Source: Gordionus sp. m RMFG-2023
Lineage: Eukaryota; Nematomorpha; Gordioida; Chordodea; Parachordodidae
Assembly (NCBI RefSeq): GCF_954871325.1
Contig: NC_088777.1
Location: forward strand, 23,909,366-23,973,365
Reading direction: 5' to 3'
Length of the DNA: 64,000 bases
The notes beneath the pieces were generated by a model that had not been told where the DNA came from, did no database searches, and saw only the letters and a program-made list of their open reading frames with translations. Within the stretch, counting starts at the first letter, position 1. Each line of letters starts with the position of its first letter. The position numbers and the translations under genes were made by a program. Shown piece after piece: positions 47,701-59,854 of this stretch.

Positions 47701-47743
47701 TATGTTTTTACATCTTGCATTAAGGTTTTCTATTCATTTTTAA
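41753..47743 (+). CDS. patatin-like phospholipase (PNPLA2/ATGL type)
   Basis: Seven exons in phase: 41753-41909, 42075-42307, 42350-42415, 46706-46866, 46909-47015, 47180-47542 and 47589-47743, giving 413 residues. Introns are 165, 42, 4290, 42, 164 and 46 bp. Residues 4-12 read [10 protein letters not shown] (oxyanion region), 35-39 the nucleophile elbow GASGG with Ser37, and exon 4 begins with the DGG motif carrying the catalytic Asp. Flanking blocks ([62 protein letters not shown]) are colinear with animal PNPLA2, a Ser-Asp lipase acting on triacylglycerol at lipid droplets. Exon 6 adds a Lys-rich insert with CVECKIPLC and GYCDH that I do not know from PNPLA2. Exon 7 ([16 protein letters not shown]) is hydrophobic and aligns weakly with the PNPLA2 C-terminal region; a GT at 47725 could extend the gene. 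Confidence 0.88.
43752..43975. mobile_element. remnant of the GCCCGG-type hAT family
   Basis: Begins near AGAGACGATGTACCATTTGC, close to AGAGACCTGCAGAGGTACCATTTGC-like sequence at the left end of the hAT at 14654. It ends in AGGCCCAGCCCGGCCTC. No right terminus with CTCTG is visible, so it is a partial copy. Confidence 0.5.
44780..45501. mobile_element. non-autonomous hAT element (ATCGGATCGG type)
   Basis: Termini TAGGGATGTACCGATA and TATCGGTACACCCCTA are inverted copies with few differences. The octamer ATTTAATC flanks both sides exactly (44772-44779 and 45502-45509). GATCGG/CCGATA motifs cluster near both ends. 722 bp, no coding frame. It lies in the phospholipase intron. Confidence 0.9.
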
Positions 47744-48016
47744 AAATAATTTGTGAACTAAAATTTTTATATATTTAAATCATAAATTTACTTAAAGATG
47801 ATAATTCAAAAATTATTAGCCAAGTTTAATTATAGTGTTTTGAAATGTACTAAATCTTTTGTTATTCATTAAAATGTCAATCCCGAAAAATTTTTTTCAG
47901 AAAATTAAAAATATTACATTTCTTAACTTATAGATTTAAAATGATCGTTAATTAGAATCTTGTCTGGCCAGTCCGACATCTGCTCATGGCCCGAAAAATA
48001 TTAATATTATATTCTT
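47744..48016. other. downstream of the phospholipase gene
   Basis: AT-rich, no further exon recognised. A polyadenylation-like AATAAT occurs just after the stop, but such strings are common here. Confidence 0.4.
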
Positions 48017-49349
48017 AGATGCACCGATACCGCTTTTTTGGCCGATACCCATATCACCGATTCTAGCACTATACCAATATCACTCATATCAAAATAAAAA
48101 ATATAATATTTATTTTTAAATATTCATCAATATTATCTAATTTTTATTTATCATACATAACTATAATTAATTTATGAAATTTATATATAAGTAAATTGAA
48201 TTAAAAGAAATAGGGGAAAAAGTTAATAATACCTTCCTTTCTTATATATTCATAGCTTATAATTTTTTTAAAATTTATTAACGTTAATTATCATTTTTGG
48301 GTATTGGCCACTTGCGGGGTTAAGAAAAATACTCTAAAAATATATTCCGTTAAATTTTAAGATCGTTCGCAAAATGCAATACGTTAAGCTAGTACTTAAT
48401 AATACATTTTGGGATAATTTATTTAGTTGAATCATTTCTAAGTAAAATAAGTAAGTTTCTACCGAACATTAAATATTATTGGAAGTAGTTTACCATAATA
48501 TTATTCCTTCTTCTTTCGTAATCTATCTAGAGCGATGGATAGAGATTACATTTGAACACATTCTTTTATAAAATCACATTCACTTTAGTTTTAAACCTGT
48601 AATAAATTTTAAAAAACCATAGGAAATTTAGTTTTTTGTTAGTATCCTGGCCATGGCTTCATTATCTTAATAATTGCAAAAATGTTATAAATATAACTTG
48701 CACCTTAAAAAAGATGTATTATACGCTTGAAAATAAGTATTTGAATATAGATCGTTTAAAATTTTAAATGATAAAAAAATTAAAATTTTTCTTATAATTA
48801 TTTTTTTTTGAATTTCATAAATTTATTATAAATTATAAATAAAAAAAATGCTAATATTGGTGAATTCTTGTCCTTTTTTAATGTATATGTATATAAAATA
48901 TATTACATTATTATATTTTAAAAAATACTAAGAGTATTATTTATTTGAAATCCTAATAAATTCAAAATACTTTTTCATGTGCCGATCCACATATTTTTCA
49001 CCGATCCGATATTGGTTCAAAACCGATCCGATATTTATATTGATTTTTTACCACACCCCTCTTTGAACCAAATGAAATTAAGAAATCATATTTTTTATGC
49101 AAAAGAATTTTAATTTAATTTCAATTATAATTTAAAAAAAATTAATTATAATAGATAAAATAAATATAATATATCCATTTTATATTGGTTTATAAAATTG
49201 TAATATTTAACATATAAATTATAATATATTAGATTTTTAAAAATAAATATAAGAGCCTCTAGATTTTCAGGCAAAGGATCGGAATATTTCCAAATATTAG
49301 TTTTATTAAGAATGGCTGATATTGTTGGATGACTTTCAGGGCTCTTTTT

Positions 49350-49550
49350 TTAAAAAAATTGATTTGTTTTTTCTAATATTTCTCGTTCTTTTTGTATTAG
49401 CTCTTCGAATTCCGTTTGATGGAATCGCTTTAAATGTTTCCGTATATTTGTTCTATTAAATGAATTTTTCATTTTTCCTCCCCTTGAAATTAGAATTCTG
49501 CGGATAACGCATTTTGCAAAATTCTCTTTATCTTTACGGAATATTTCCAT
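49350..49550 (-). pseudogene. BED finger start of a hAT transposase
   Basis: 66 codons: FRKDKENFAKCVIRRI, ISRGGK, NIRKHLKRFHQTEFEEL. The order C...SRGGK...(N/T)x(L/I)xxHLxxxH is that of BED fingers, with the second Cys of the C-x2-C pair replaced by Arg. The frame ends 25 residues after the finger and the rest of the protein was not found. Confidence 0.55.
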
Positions 49551-49639
49551 AATTCAGAAACCATATTTAAAATAATTCTATTTAAAGTATAAATAATAAA
49601 ATTGGTGTTATTTTTTAAAAAAATTAAAAAAAAATAAAA

Positions 49640-49770
49640 CTTTGGGTGTTGTTCCTTTTTATTTTTATAAAAAAACTTAATCTATTTAAAAAAATAAATA
49701 AAACTTTGGGTGTTGTTCCTTTTTATTTTTATAAAAAAACTTAATCTATTTAAAAAAATAAATAACATTT
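49640..49770. repeat. tandem duplication of about 66 bp
   Basis: A unit containing ACTTTGGGTGTTGTTCCTTT and ending AATCTATTTAAAAAAATAAA occurs twice in a row with no visible change, inside the hAT remnant. Confidence 0.85.
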
Positions 49771-50229
49771 GCATTGTTTAAAAAAAAATTATTTAGAAAA
49801 TATTATTAATGTAAATTTTTTTTTTTTTAAACATTTTTAAAAAAATTTTTTTATTAAAAATATAATAAATACGATGTAATAATAATTCAAAGTTTCACCA
49901 AAAGTTTTAAGAATTGCATTTTTAGTAAAAGAATCGGATCGGATGTTTTTACAGGTATCTGTCCTATCCGATATTTTTGAAAAACCATAAATATCGGTAC
50001 TGATCCGATTCGATATTTAATATCGGCACAGCCCTACTTTTTAATATTTAATATTCAAATATTTAATATTCCTCTTAAAATTATTCAAATTAATACAAAA
50101 ACAAAAAAGTATTTCTACCAATCATATTTTAAAAAAATATTGAAAATACAAAATATTTAAGAGCAAGAAAAGATCCTCATTTGTACTTTATCTAATTGGT
50201 ATTGTTGTTTGGAAATATTTTAAAATATG

Positions 50230-50850
50230 CAATACTTTCATTTCGTTTCTCTATTAGAATTATTCTTTCATACTAAGATTTAAATTCTAAAATTAATAGG
50301 CCTTCACCTTGATATATTTGTATCCTCTGAATAAAATTTAGATAAATATTTAAGATATAATATATCCTCAGAAGGATTATCGGTAATAGTATTTGTAAAT
50401 TGGATAGAGCTATTTGATGAATCACAAATCGTTCATTAATTTGAGCCAAAAATGTATGCAAAAGTTAACGACGGTTATTATATAGTAATCCTCAATTATG
50501 TCCACGTTAATATAGAAGTTCTAAGTACAAGTCAAGGCTTGCGAATCTTAATAATTTCGCTTCAACAATCACATAAATCTCTTGAAATGTTATTCTAGTT
50601 TCGAAAATACTGTAACAGCTTGATGTCGAAGAATCCATCTTATAAAGCTTCTTTCTATACAGCAAATTCTGTCCCTTTAGATCAACATTTCATACGCTCT
50701 AGAAATGTTTGCCTAATCAAAGTTATTAATAATATAAATTATATAGAAATATTTTGGTTGATAAAATTATCTTGTATCCATCAATGTTTAAGGTTCAAAA
50801 AAGTGAAGAAAAAAAATTTTTAAATTTTGAGATAAAATATTAATAAACAG
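50230..50850 (-). pseudogene. hAT transposase remnant
   Basis: On the minus strand one frame reads FLAQINERFVIHQIALSNLQ then ILLP, and after a shift SEDILYLKYLSKFYSEDTNI. This resembles the segment before the dimerisation domain of THAP0/ZMYM-like hAT proteins (L..RF..H......L.P then a helix with YLSKFY). Upstream pieces are too worn to place. A GGCTACGCGCCTG near 50970-50984 could be the matching terminus. Confidence 0.4.
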
Positions 50851-52388
50851 GAAAGAAATATTGAAATTAATTTTAACTTTTGCTAAAATTTGTAATAAAA
50901 TACTTTGCACAATTCCTAAAAAACTTTATATTTTTTTAAAAATATTTTCTACCCCCTCCCCTCATCCGCTGGCTACGCGCCTGTTAAAAATTATTATAAA
51001 ATCCATTTTTATAGCTAATTTGTTCTAAAATATGTTGTGGAATGAGGTCCATAATATTCATATGGTATCATTTATAAAATATAGTTGATTGCATGAGGCC
51101 GTTGAAACAAATGATACTAATTTCTTTGATTAATAATTTATTTAAAATTATGCAAATTTAAATTAGAAAATATTCAAAAAATCTATTTCTTATCAATAGC
51201 TCATAGCTACATTTCAAAATTCTTAAAATACATGGGTTAAGCTTTTTAATGTATTTCACTACTCACAATTGGTAGCGGTTAAAATTGAACAGTCTGATAT
51301 CGGTGCATCTGGTTATTTTTCTTTCTTAATCTTCCTTTTTGCCTGATTGAATATCACAGTTATAAAACGATTTTAAATAAATAAATTCAAATGGGAAATG
51401 TTCCATTTTCTTATCATATTGTAATAAATCGAATAAAAATAGATTAAACACATTAAATTACCAAAGTTATTGCAAATATTTAAATTTAATACATAGTCTT
51501 AAAATTCATAATAAATATTTTTAATTTGAGATTTATTCTCTTATGCTTTTATAAAGAGCCGACACACTAAGGGTTTATATATTTTAACATACTTGTTCAC
51601 TAAACTTGTATTAAATTATTATTTTTGAGTCTTATAGTTATAATTTCTTATAAAACAATCAAAATTCATATACATATTTATTATTTTACTTTTAATATAA
51701 ATCAAGTTATATTTGATTTACATATAAAGAATTTTGAATATCCAAAATAAAATCATAGGGAAGATGTTAATAGTTGAGCTACTGAATATTAACGTTAATG
51801 ATATTAGAATTTAACTGATCAATCAATATTGAAATTATTTATATAACATGATAAAAATATTTATAATACCCAGAGCTAATAAAATAATTCAGAGACAGGG
51901 AGAGATAAATTTTTAACCCCAACCTGAATTTAATATTTTTTTCATTTTCAAACCCAGTAAAAATTTTGACCCGGGCTTGATTTTTTATTTTTGTTCAAAT
52001 GTTATATTGCAAAAGTATTCTATTTATAAAGCATTCTATTTGATTTATTATTAAAACCAGTTTCTTGGACGAAATTAGGGTTTGGTTAAATGGTGCGCTA
52101 ACAGTGATGCATTGCTTAAAAATTTGACGGGTGTGCTATGCTTTTTAATATTGCGATTAGTGTTGCGTAATCGGCTAAAAACTACGCCTAAATAGGCTTA
52201 GCCTAAAAATCGGCTAAATCTAAGTTAGTCAAACATCGGCATATCGTCCGTCAGCGTTCCGTAAGATATGCCTAGCCTTAATTATTTATTTATTTTAGTA
52301 AAAAAAATTATTTTATATATATTTAATATTAATATTTTTTTTATTATCACAAATAAATATATGATTTAATATTTTTTATTTATATTAT
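50851..52388. other. AT-rich sequence with transposon-end scraps
   Basis: 51891-51990 contains a CAGAGACAGGGAGAG start and GACCCGGGCTTG, like a worn left end of the GCCCGG hAT family; a right-end-like GGCCCGTGATGGTCTC lies at 56410-56425, but flanking octamers differ. 52150-52280 repeats CGGCTAAA/GCCTA motifs. No gene. Confidence 0.35.
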
Positions 52389-52390
52389 TA

Positions 52391-54060
52391 CTAGCTAATA
52401 ACCCGTCAAGAATGACAGGGAGGTATATGGTACTAAATATGCTTTATATTAAAATTTAGGAGAAAAAGAGGTAAAATTGTTGCAATGTAATTCGTGAGCA
52501 TCAAGGGTATTAGAAATATCAAAATTTAAATTTGTAATTGTAATCATATTGTGTAAAATTAAAAATAGAGATTCTTCAAAATTTTGAATTTTAAATATGG
52601 GCTAGGCATTGGCCTTAATTTTGTTTTGCAGACACAGCTAGGCCTGATCAAAAAAGCACGTCCCATGCAACTTTCCCAAAATTTTGCCATTTATTTCTAT
52701 TGTAATTTAATAATAATGTCTTAAATTTAATTTTATATTTAGAATAAAATTTAAATTTTTGATAGAAATCATATTAAATAAAATTTAAAATAGATATGCT
52801 TGGAATTTAATTTTAAATATGGGGTAGACATTGGCCTGAAATTTTTTTTGCAGACATAGCCAGGCCTGGTCAAAAAAACCAAGTCTTATGCAACTTTCAT
52901 AAAATTTTGCCATTTATTTCTATTGTAATTTAATAACAATGTCGTAAATTTAATTTTATATTCTATTTATTTCTATTTTAATCTAATAACAATATCTTAA
53001 ATTTAATTTTATATTTGTGATAGAAATCATATTGGGTAAAATTTAAAATAGATATGCTTGAAAATTTTTTAATATTAAATATCGAAATTTTTTTCTCAAA
53101 CCTGGCCAACCCATAATAATTTTATAATTTTTTCCCAAGCCTGGAGATAGGTAAATCTCTGTAAACCATATTGTTGGGAAAATTTCTCAAGCCCGCCAAA
53201 GACCATAATAATTTTGTTAGTTGAGAACTGAAATAAAATATATAAAAGTCATAATTCATTTTAAAATAAAATCAGAATATGAAAGTTGCATGGGCTTGGT
53301 TTTTTAATCAGGCCTGGCGATTTCTGCAAAAAAAAATTTTTAATGTCTAGCCCATATTTAAAATAAAAAAATTTTCAAGCATTTCTATTTTATATTTTAC
53401 ACAATATGATTTCTATCGCAAATTTAAATTTTATTCTAAATATAAAATTAAATTTAAGATATTGTTATTAAATTACAATAGAAATAAATGGAATATAAAA
53501 TAAAATTTAAGACATTTTTATAAATTACAATAGAAATAAATGGCAAAATTTTAAGAAAATTGCATGGGACTTGGTTTTTTGATCAAGTCTGGCTGTCTGC
53601 AAAAAAATTTCAGGCCAATGTCTAGCCCATATTTTAAATTAAAAATTTTAAAGCATTTCTATTTTATATTTTACACAATATGATATCTATCACAAATCTA
53701 AATTTTATTCTAAATATAAAATTAAATTTAAGACATTTTTATTAAATTACAATAAAAATAAATAGCAAAATTTTATAAAAGTTGCATGGGACTTGGTTTT
53801 TTGATCAGGCCTGGCTATAAAAAAAATTTTCAGGCCAATGTATAACCAATATTTAAAATTCAAAAATCTTAAAGCATCTCTATTTTAAATTTTATCCAAT
53901 ATTATTTCTATCACAAATTTATATTTTGATATTTCTAATATTGCAACAATTTTACCTCTTTTTCTTCCTAAATTTTAATATTTATATAAAATTTATTAAT
54001 AAAGTATATTTAGTACCATACACACAAATTAAATAATTACCCTTCAACCCGGTCAGCTAT
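52391..54060. mobile_element. fold-back element with CTAGCT...CCCGTCAAG end
   Basis: Starts CTAGCTAATAACCCGTCAAG after a TA. The arms 52391-53190 and 53205-54060 are inverted copies: GGTATATGGTACTAAATAT returns as TTTAGTACCATACAC, and the unit with TTTGCCATTTATTTCTATTG recurs several times per arm. The centre is near 53195. The right end is worn (CAACCCGGTCAGCTATA). Non-coding. Confidence 0.7.
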
Positions 54061-54244
54061 ATATTATAATAATTCTCAAAAAACATCAATCAAATTTAGC
54101 CAATAGTTTTCTTTTAAAACATTTGTCCAATAAAAATGATTATAGCGTAATCGGTCCAATAGTAATCACCTTACCAAACTCAGCATTCATTCAATTTAGC
54201 TACCAGTTCTATTTATAAATCATATGGAAAACTCTTCGAAAATA

Positions 54245-54360
54245 TTATTATGATACGCAAATATATACCCAGATTTCAGAATAAACTTGATGGAAGATTT
54301 AAAGATGGTACGCAAATATATACCTAGATTTCAGAATAAACTTGATGGAAGATTTAAAGA
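54245..54360. repeat. 55-bp tandem duplication
   Basis: A unit from ACGCAAATATATACC to GGAAGATTTAAAGA is repeated directly with one visible difference. Confidence 0.8.
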
Positions 54361-54416
54361 CTCAATTGTTAATATTTAATATAAAAATTTAATTCATTAA
54401 TATTTTATCATATTAA

Positions 54417-55067
54417 AAACACACTATTAAGTGGCTTCCACCACTCAAAAGGGGGCATATCCAGTGCATTGAATTTGCATCCACTGTTTGACAGTAAAAT
54501 TTACCCCACTGTCAGGGCCCATTTAATTAAAGGAGGATGATGGTACCTGATCCACTAATTGACAGAAATTTACCCTACGGTCAGGGTCCAACAGTAATTT
54601 ACATAGATTATTGGTTAGTTTAGAGAAATAAGATAATATATATTTAATAAATAGTGTGCCTTATCTTTTTAGAATATTTGTTTCAATAGATTAGTGAATT
54701 TTTGAATGATTATATGAATCCATAATTGTAACAAAATATTTGATGGAATCTAGAAAGCAATGATTATATGAATCCATAATTGTAACAAAATATTTGATGG
54801 TAAATCTAGAAAGCAATGATATTCAAAAATTCACTAATTTATAGAAATTTTCTTATTTCTCTATTCTCACCAATAATCTATGTAAATTACTGTTGGGTCC
54901 TGACAGTAGGGTAAATTACTGTCAATTAGTGGATTAAGTACCATCAACCTTTTTTAATTAAATGGACCCTGACAATAGGGTAAATTTTACTGCTAAACAG
55001 TGGATGCAAATTCATTGCAATGGATATGCCCCCTTTTGGGTGGTGGAAGCCACTTAATTGTGTGTTT
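54417..55067. mobile_element. MITE with about 240-bp inverted arms
   Basis: Ends AAACACACTATTAAGTGGC and GCCACTTAATTGTGTGTTT are inverted copies. The arms share GGGGGCATATCCA and TTTACCCTACGGTCAGGG-type sequence. Its centre holds a doubled unit around ATTATATGAATCCATAATTG. No coding frame. It abuts the LINE fragment at 55075 and may have inserted into it. Confidence 0.85.
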
Positions 55068-55069
55068 CC

Positions 55070-55530
55070 CAGTGAAGGACAAGACAAGCTACCAGTTCTA
55101 ACACATTTTACCATGTATGTCTCTAGGAATTTAGGAGTAAAACAATTAATGAAATGTTCTCGAAATTTGTTATCAAAACATTTTTAAAGTAGACTTTTAT
55201 AATATCCATGTTAGGAAGAGGATTCTTAATATAATACGAATGGCATGCTATTTTGATTTCTCCCTTAACACTCAATCCTAATTGCTATGTATACTTAATA
55301 AATTAAGACTCTGGATTTTACCCATAGTAATTATTTTTGCTAATAATCTCTAAATAACCAATTGCAATGGGATGAATACCACCATATAGTTTTGGTGACA
55401 CAATCAGGTTGATCCCATATTTGATTAAAATCTATGTTAGGAGGTCTTTGTTTAAAAGAATATTTATCAAGGTCTTATTTAAATGATTTTTTGAGATAAG
55501 ATAAGGTTTTATATGAAATTCATGTGTATT
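55070..55530 (-). pseudogene. third LINE copy, reverse transcriptase fragment
   Basis: Minus-strand blocks GGIHPIAIGYLEI (compare RPIVFGSTNRR), QLGLSVKGEIKIACH (compare QLGVEIPGGCEAAVH) and, in shifted frames, a motif A-like MDIIKVYFKNV and a later FLETYMVKC, in the order of the LINE at 4081-6098. Heavily shifted; YxDD and the endonuclease are not present. Confidence 0.55.
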
Positions 55531-56716
55531 TAATAGTTCCTCATCACTTAATTATATAAAATACCATGATATATTTCTTAAAAAATCATTTTTATTATTA
55601 TTCTAAAACTGGAGATAGTACCAAATTTTATTTTTTATATAAAGAAATATTATTCTAATCTCCAAACAACTTCTCTTTAAATCCAAAAATTTTATAGTAA
55701 TAATTACTATTTATTTTAAAAATTTTAATATATTTTAATGGAATGATAAAAAATTATGGTAATATTATTTTTCTTTAAATAATAAAATATTCTTTTTGTT
55801 TTTTGAACCAGTAATATCAGGATCGTTATATAAAACCATACAATCAGTTAAAAAAAAACTCTTAATTCCAATTAGATAATACTTGAAAATGTTTTAAAGA
55901 ATCAGAATAATATATTTTCAATAAGAAAAAATAGGGAGATAGAATAATCTAATACTAGCTTAATTATTCTAAGATTTTTTAATGTAAATAGATTAATATA
56001 TTCTTAAATAATCAATCAATCAAAAAATATTATTTTTGACAAAAATGGGGATAGAATAATCTCTAAGGTGACAAAATATTTTAATATTTACTAATGTGCC
56101 TGGGTCAGGACTGAAATTTTCATTTAAATTTAGCCTATTAAACTGTGACTAACTTAAAAATATATTGCATTTTTTTTCTTTTAATAATAATAAATGTCAG
56201 TATTGCAAAAAAATGATTACCTAAATACACTTAAATATTGTTTATTTATTCATTTATTAAAACAATAAATTAAATTTTTGGATATTGGCTTGGGAAAAAT
56301 TTTTGAAACTTATGATGAACTTAGGTTTGAATATTTTATTAAATATGGACTGGGCCTGCAAATTATTTTTACTGCTGACCTGGACTGGAGGCTGATGAAT
56401 AAATCAAGGCCCGTGATGGTCTCTAATTTCAATAACTGAATTATTTCATTTTTCATCTGATTTTATATTTGAACTTAAAGGAATAATTAAACCACAGATA
56501 TGCCTTATTTAAATCATTTGCAAATTTCTGATAATTGCTGGATTCAGATATTGTTGTACACAAGGAAATAAAGAAAGCCATTGTGAAGGAAGTGTATATA
56601 TGGAGGAAATATTAATCCATTTTTATTTTAGCATAAATATCAAAAAAAAATAATTGTTGTGACCTTTTACATATATTTTATAGATTTTTTAAGAACCCGT
56701 TATCAAAAATATAAGT
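55531..56716. other. AT-rich sequence, no gene recognised
   Basis: Contains a few G/C-richer scraps (56100-56115, 56340-56425) that look like ends of GCCCGG-type hAT elements. Nothing else assigned. Confidence 0.4.
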
Positions 56717-56718
56717 TA

Positions 56719-57130
56719 CTAGCTGAAAGCATGTCAAAAATGCTGGGAAATCAGATTTACTTCTTATTCAATGATGGATGAATATTAAATTTTACCTTTA
56801 TTTTATGATGAATGAATCAGAAATTTTCCTATATTATGAGATGTGATTCAGAAATTTATATTTATTTAGATGAAGAATTATTCTAAAATTTTCCATATTT
56901 TTTATAAATTAAATTATGATTATGAAGTGTATGGTTAGTATTTTAATTTATGTGAATAAAAAAATCTTTTAAACTAAATTTTTATTCATTTGTATTTGTA
57001 ATATATAATATAAAAAATATATTCTTGCTAGATGAGTTTTGAGTAAAAATAGGAAAATTTATTATTCATCCATCATTAGATAAATAAGAAAATTCGGATT
57101 CCCCGTCATTCTTGACGGGCTATCAGCTAG
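56719..57130. mobile_element. MITE, CTAGCTGATAGCCCGTCAAG family, TA target
   Basis: Ends CTAGCTGAAAGCATGTCAAA and, inverted, CTAGCTGATAGCCCGTCAAG; similarity extends about 80 bp inward (both contain ATGATGGATGAAT). TA flanks both ends (56717-56718, 57131-57132), which suggests a Tc1/mariner-type source. 412 bp, non-coding. Confidence 0.85.
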
Positions 57131-57204
57131 TATGGTAATAAATGGCAGAATTTTAAAAATATTAGCTATTAATATATAATTAGTATTTTAAATTTAATTA
57201 TATT

Positions 57205-57277
57205 CAAGTTGGTGCATGCTTAAAACATACGACTTTGAAACGGGAGGTTTGTGGTTCGACTTTCGTAGAGAGCAAAA
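57205..57277 (+). other. tRNA-like sequence, probably a pseudogene or SINE head
   Basis: AGTTGGTGCATGC resembles a D-arm/A box, CGACTTTGAAACGG an anticodon arm with TTG in the loop, and GTGGTTCGACTTTC a T-arm/B box, at tRNA-like spacing, ending GAGAGCA. The anticodon stem pairs poorly and the 5' acceptor strand does not pair with the 3' part, so a working tRNA is unlikely. Confidence 0.35.
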
Positions 57278-57377
57278 AAGTGACACACTATATAGTCTCC
57301 TTAGATTTTAAATACATTAGGAAGATACGAAAATGATCATATTTTGATTATGGAGATTATATATTAGATATTATGCA

Positions 57378-59710
57378 TATTTTGATTTAATAAGAATTTT
57401 AAATCTTTTTTGAGGAATTTTTTTGTGAATTTTATTATAAATAAATAATCTTTTAGGTGAAATCTTTTATAATTTTTTTTTATCATTTAGTAAAATTATC
57501 TATTTTTTTAAGTATATTAGAAGAGATGGCTTTTTCTAAATAATTTTTTTTTAAAATATTTATATTAAACTCTTTTAAGGATAATATTTTAATGTGACAA
57601 TTATCATATTTATTTTTTAAGAATTTTGAAATTTTTTGACACAAAAGGGTAAAAATATAATTTATATTGTAAAGATGTTAAATTATAAATTCAATGAAGT
57701 TGTTCCCTGGAAAAATGACAATTAGTATAATCGGTATTTTTAAACATATTAATTTTTTTTGATGTTAATGGGCAAAAATATGTATTTTTAACATGTTAAA
57801 TTAAGATTTCAATTAAAATGTATCCTAGTGACAATTGTCATAATCGTTATTTTTAAATTTTTTTGACGCAAATGGGTAAAATTATAGACTGTAAATATGT
57901 TAAATTAAAAATTTAATACCATAGATAAGTGACAATTATTATAATCGTTATTTTAAAGTTTTTTGACGTAAATGGGCTAAAATAAGTATGGCTAACATGT
58001 TTAAATAAAAATCAGTGAAGATGTACCCTAGATAATTAACAATTGTCATAATTGTTATTTTTAAATTTTTTTGACGTGAATGTGCTAAAATAAGTATTGC
58101 TAACATGTTTAAATAAAAATATAGTGAAGATGTACCATAGATAATTAACAATTGTCATAATTGTTATTTTTAATTTTTTTGAAGCAAATGGGTAATATAG
58201 ATTCTAAACATGTTAAATTAAAATTTCACGAAGATGCACCATAGAAAAGTGACAATTGCCACAATCGTTATTTTTAAAGTTATTTGATTTTTTTTTTGAC
58301 ACAAATGGGCAATTGCTAACATGTTAAAATAAAATTTCATTGAAGATGTTTCCTAGATAAGTGGCAATTGTCATAATCGTTATTTTTAAAGTTTTTTGAC
58401 CCAAATGGGTTATAATATAGATTGTAAAAATGTCAAATTAAAATTTCTTGAAGATATAGGAAAGTGACAATTATCCTAATCGTTATTTTTAAAGTTTTCC
58501 AATATTTTTATAAGAAATCATTCGATAAAAGATATTTTGTAATTATTTTATTGAAATAATTCAGAAAATTGACAATTATCACAATCTTCGTTCTTTAACT
58601 TTCTTATTTTTTTTTAAGAAATGTGTTGGTACCATTACCATTTGGCGAAACAAAAAACAAATGGTAATTTTTATACTCATAATTCTTGTCCCTTTTATCC
58701 TGCTTAAATTGTGATAAAAATATGCATAATGATTACTAAAGAGGGTTTTAACTCATGTTAAATTCTACAATCTTATTCCTTTAATTAATTAATTTTAATT
58801 CAACATCTATTAAAATGTATAACCCAGCATTCACAGTTAGCAGAAAAAATTATACTCACGGCGAAATCGTGCTTAGTCTGAATTCAGGGTTAGAATTTTA
58901 TGAAAAGAATTAACCATATGAATATTATTTATCAATATGATATGATACAATCAACATCCTATAAATTTAATGTTAAGATTTTGAATTTTATAAACATGGT
59001 AAAAGATTACAATATATATTTTAACCCATTTGCCTCAAAAAACTTTAAAAATAACGATTATGCCAATTCACTTTCTATGGTGCATCTTTATGAAATTTTA
59101 ATTTAACATGTTTACAATCTATATTTTTACATTTTTGCATCAAAAAAATTCAAGTAACTTTAAAAATAATGATTAGGATAACTGTCACTTATCTATGGTA
59201 CATTTTCACTAAATTTTTAATTTAACATGTTAATCTATATTTATGCCCATTTGCATCAAAAAACTTTAAAAAATAACGATTATAACAATTTTTTTATATA
59301 GTACATCATAATTGAAATTTTAATTTAACATGTTAAAAATACATATTTTTGTCCATTAGTATAAAAAAATCTAATATGTTTAAAAATATCGATTATGATA
59401 ATTGTCATTTTCCCAAGGAACATCTTCATTGAATTTATATTTAACATCTTTACAATATAAATTATATTTTTACCCTTTTTTGTCAAAAAATTTAAAAAAT
59501 CTTAAAATAATGAATATGACAATTGCCACATAAAAATATTATCCTTAAAAAGTTTAATATAAATATTTTTTTAAAAAATAGTTAATTTTACAAAATTAAT
59601 ACAAAAATATATAAAAGATTGTTTATTTATAATAAAATTCGCAAATGAAATTATCAAAAAATATTTATTTACAACGAAGATTTAAAATTATTATTAAATC
59701 AAAATATGTT
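57378..59710. mobile_element. fold-back element with tandemly repeated arms
   Basis: The left arm (about 57378-58590) carries some nine units of about 110 bp, each with GACAATTGTCATAATCGTTA and a TTTTTTGACGCAAATGGG-like part. The right arm (about 58890-59710) carries about six units inverted. Outer flanks also pair (TTTGATTTAATAAGAATTTT against inverted sequence near 59690). Short open frames are artefacts of the repeats. No terminal target duplication could be fixed. Confidence 0.8.
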
Positions 59711-59854
59711 CAAAAATCTTATTGAACTTCAAAAAATATTTTTTGCTTAGTAATTTTAACAAAAGCAGTAAATCTTTTTTTTTATTAAAAAAACATCAGA
59801 TAAATAAATCATTTTTAAAATATAGCCATATTTCATTTCATAATTATAATAATA

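Larger units (their letters stand above)
48017..50035 (-). mobile_element. hAT remnant of the ATCGGATCGG type
   Basis: Left edge TAGATGCACCGATACC and right edge ATCGGCACAGCCCTA resemble the termini of the element at 44780. CCGATCCGATA motifs recur at about 48990-49045 and 49930-50030. A BED finger on the minus strand near the right edge fits a transposase start. The flanking octamers do not match, so either the ends are misplaced or two elements are merged here (an internal end-like CACACCCCTC lies at 49052). Confidence 0.5.

Noticed and set aside
51891-56428. One large GCCCGG-type hAT element spanning CAGAGACAGGG to GTGATGGTCTCT.
   Set aside because: The flanking octamers do not match and the span contains unrelated elements, so the two ends are listed only as scraps.
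57948-59106. Open frames within the tandem units of the fold-back element.
   Set aside because: They repeat with the units, lack any domain, and exist in an inverted-repeat context.
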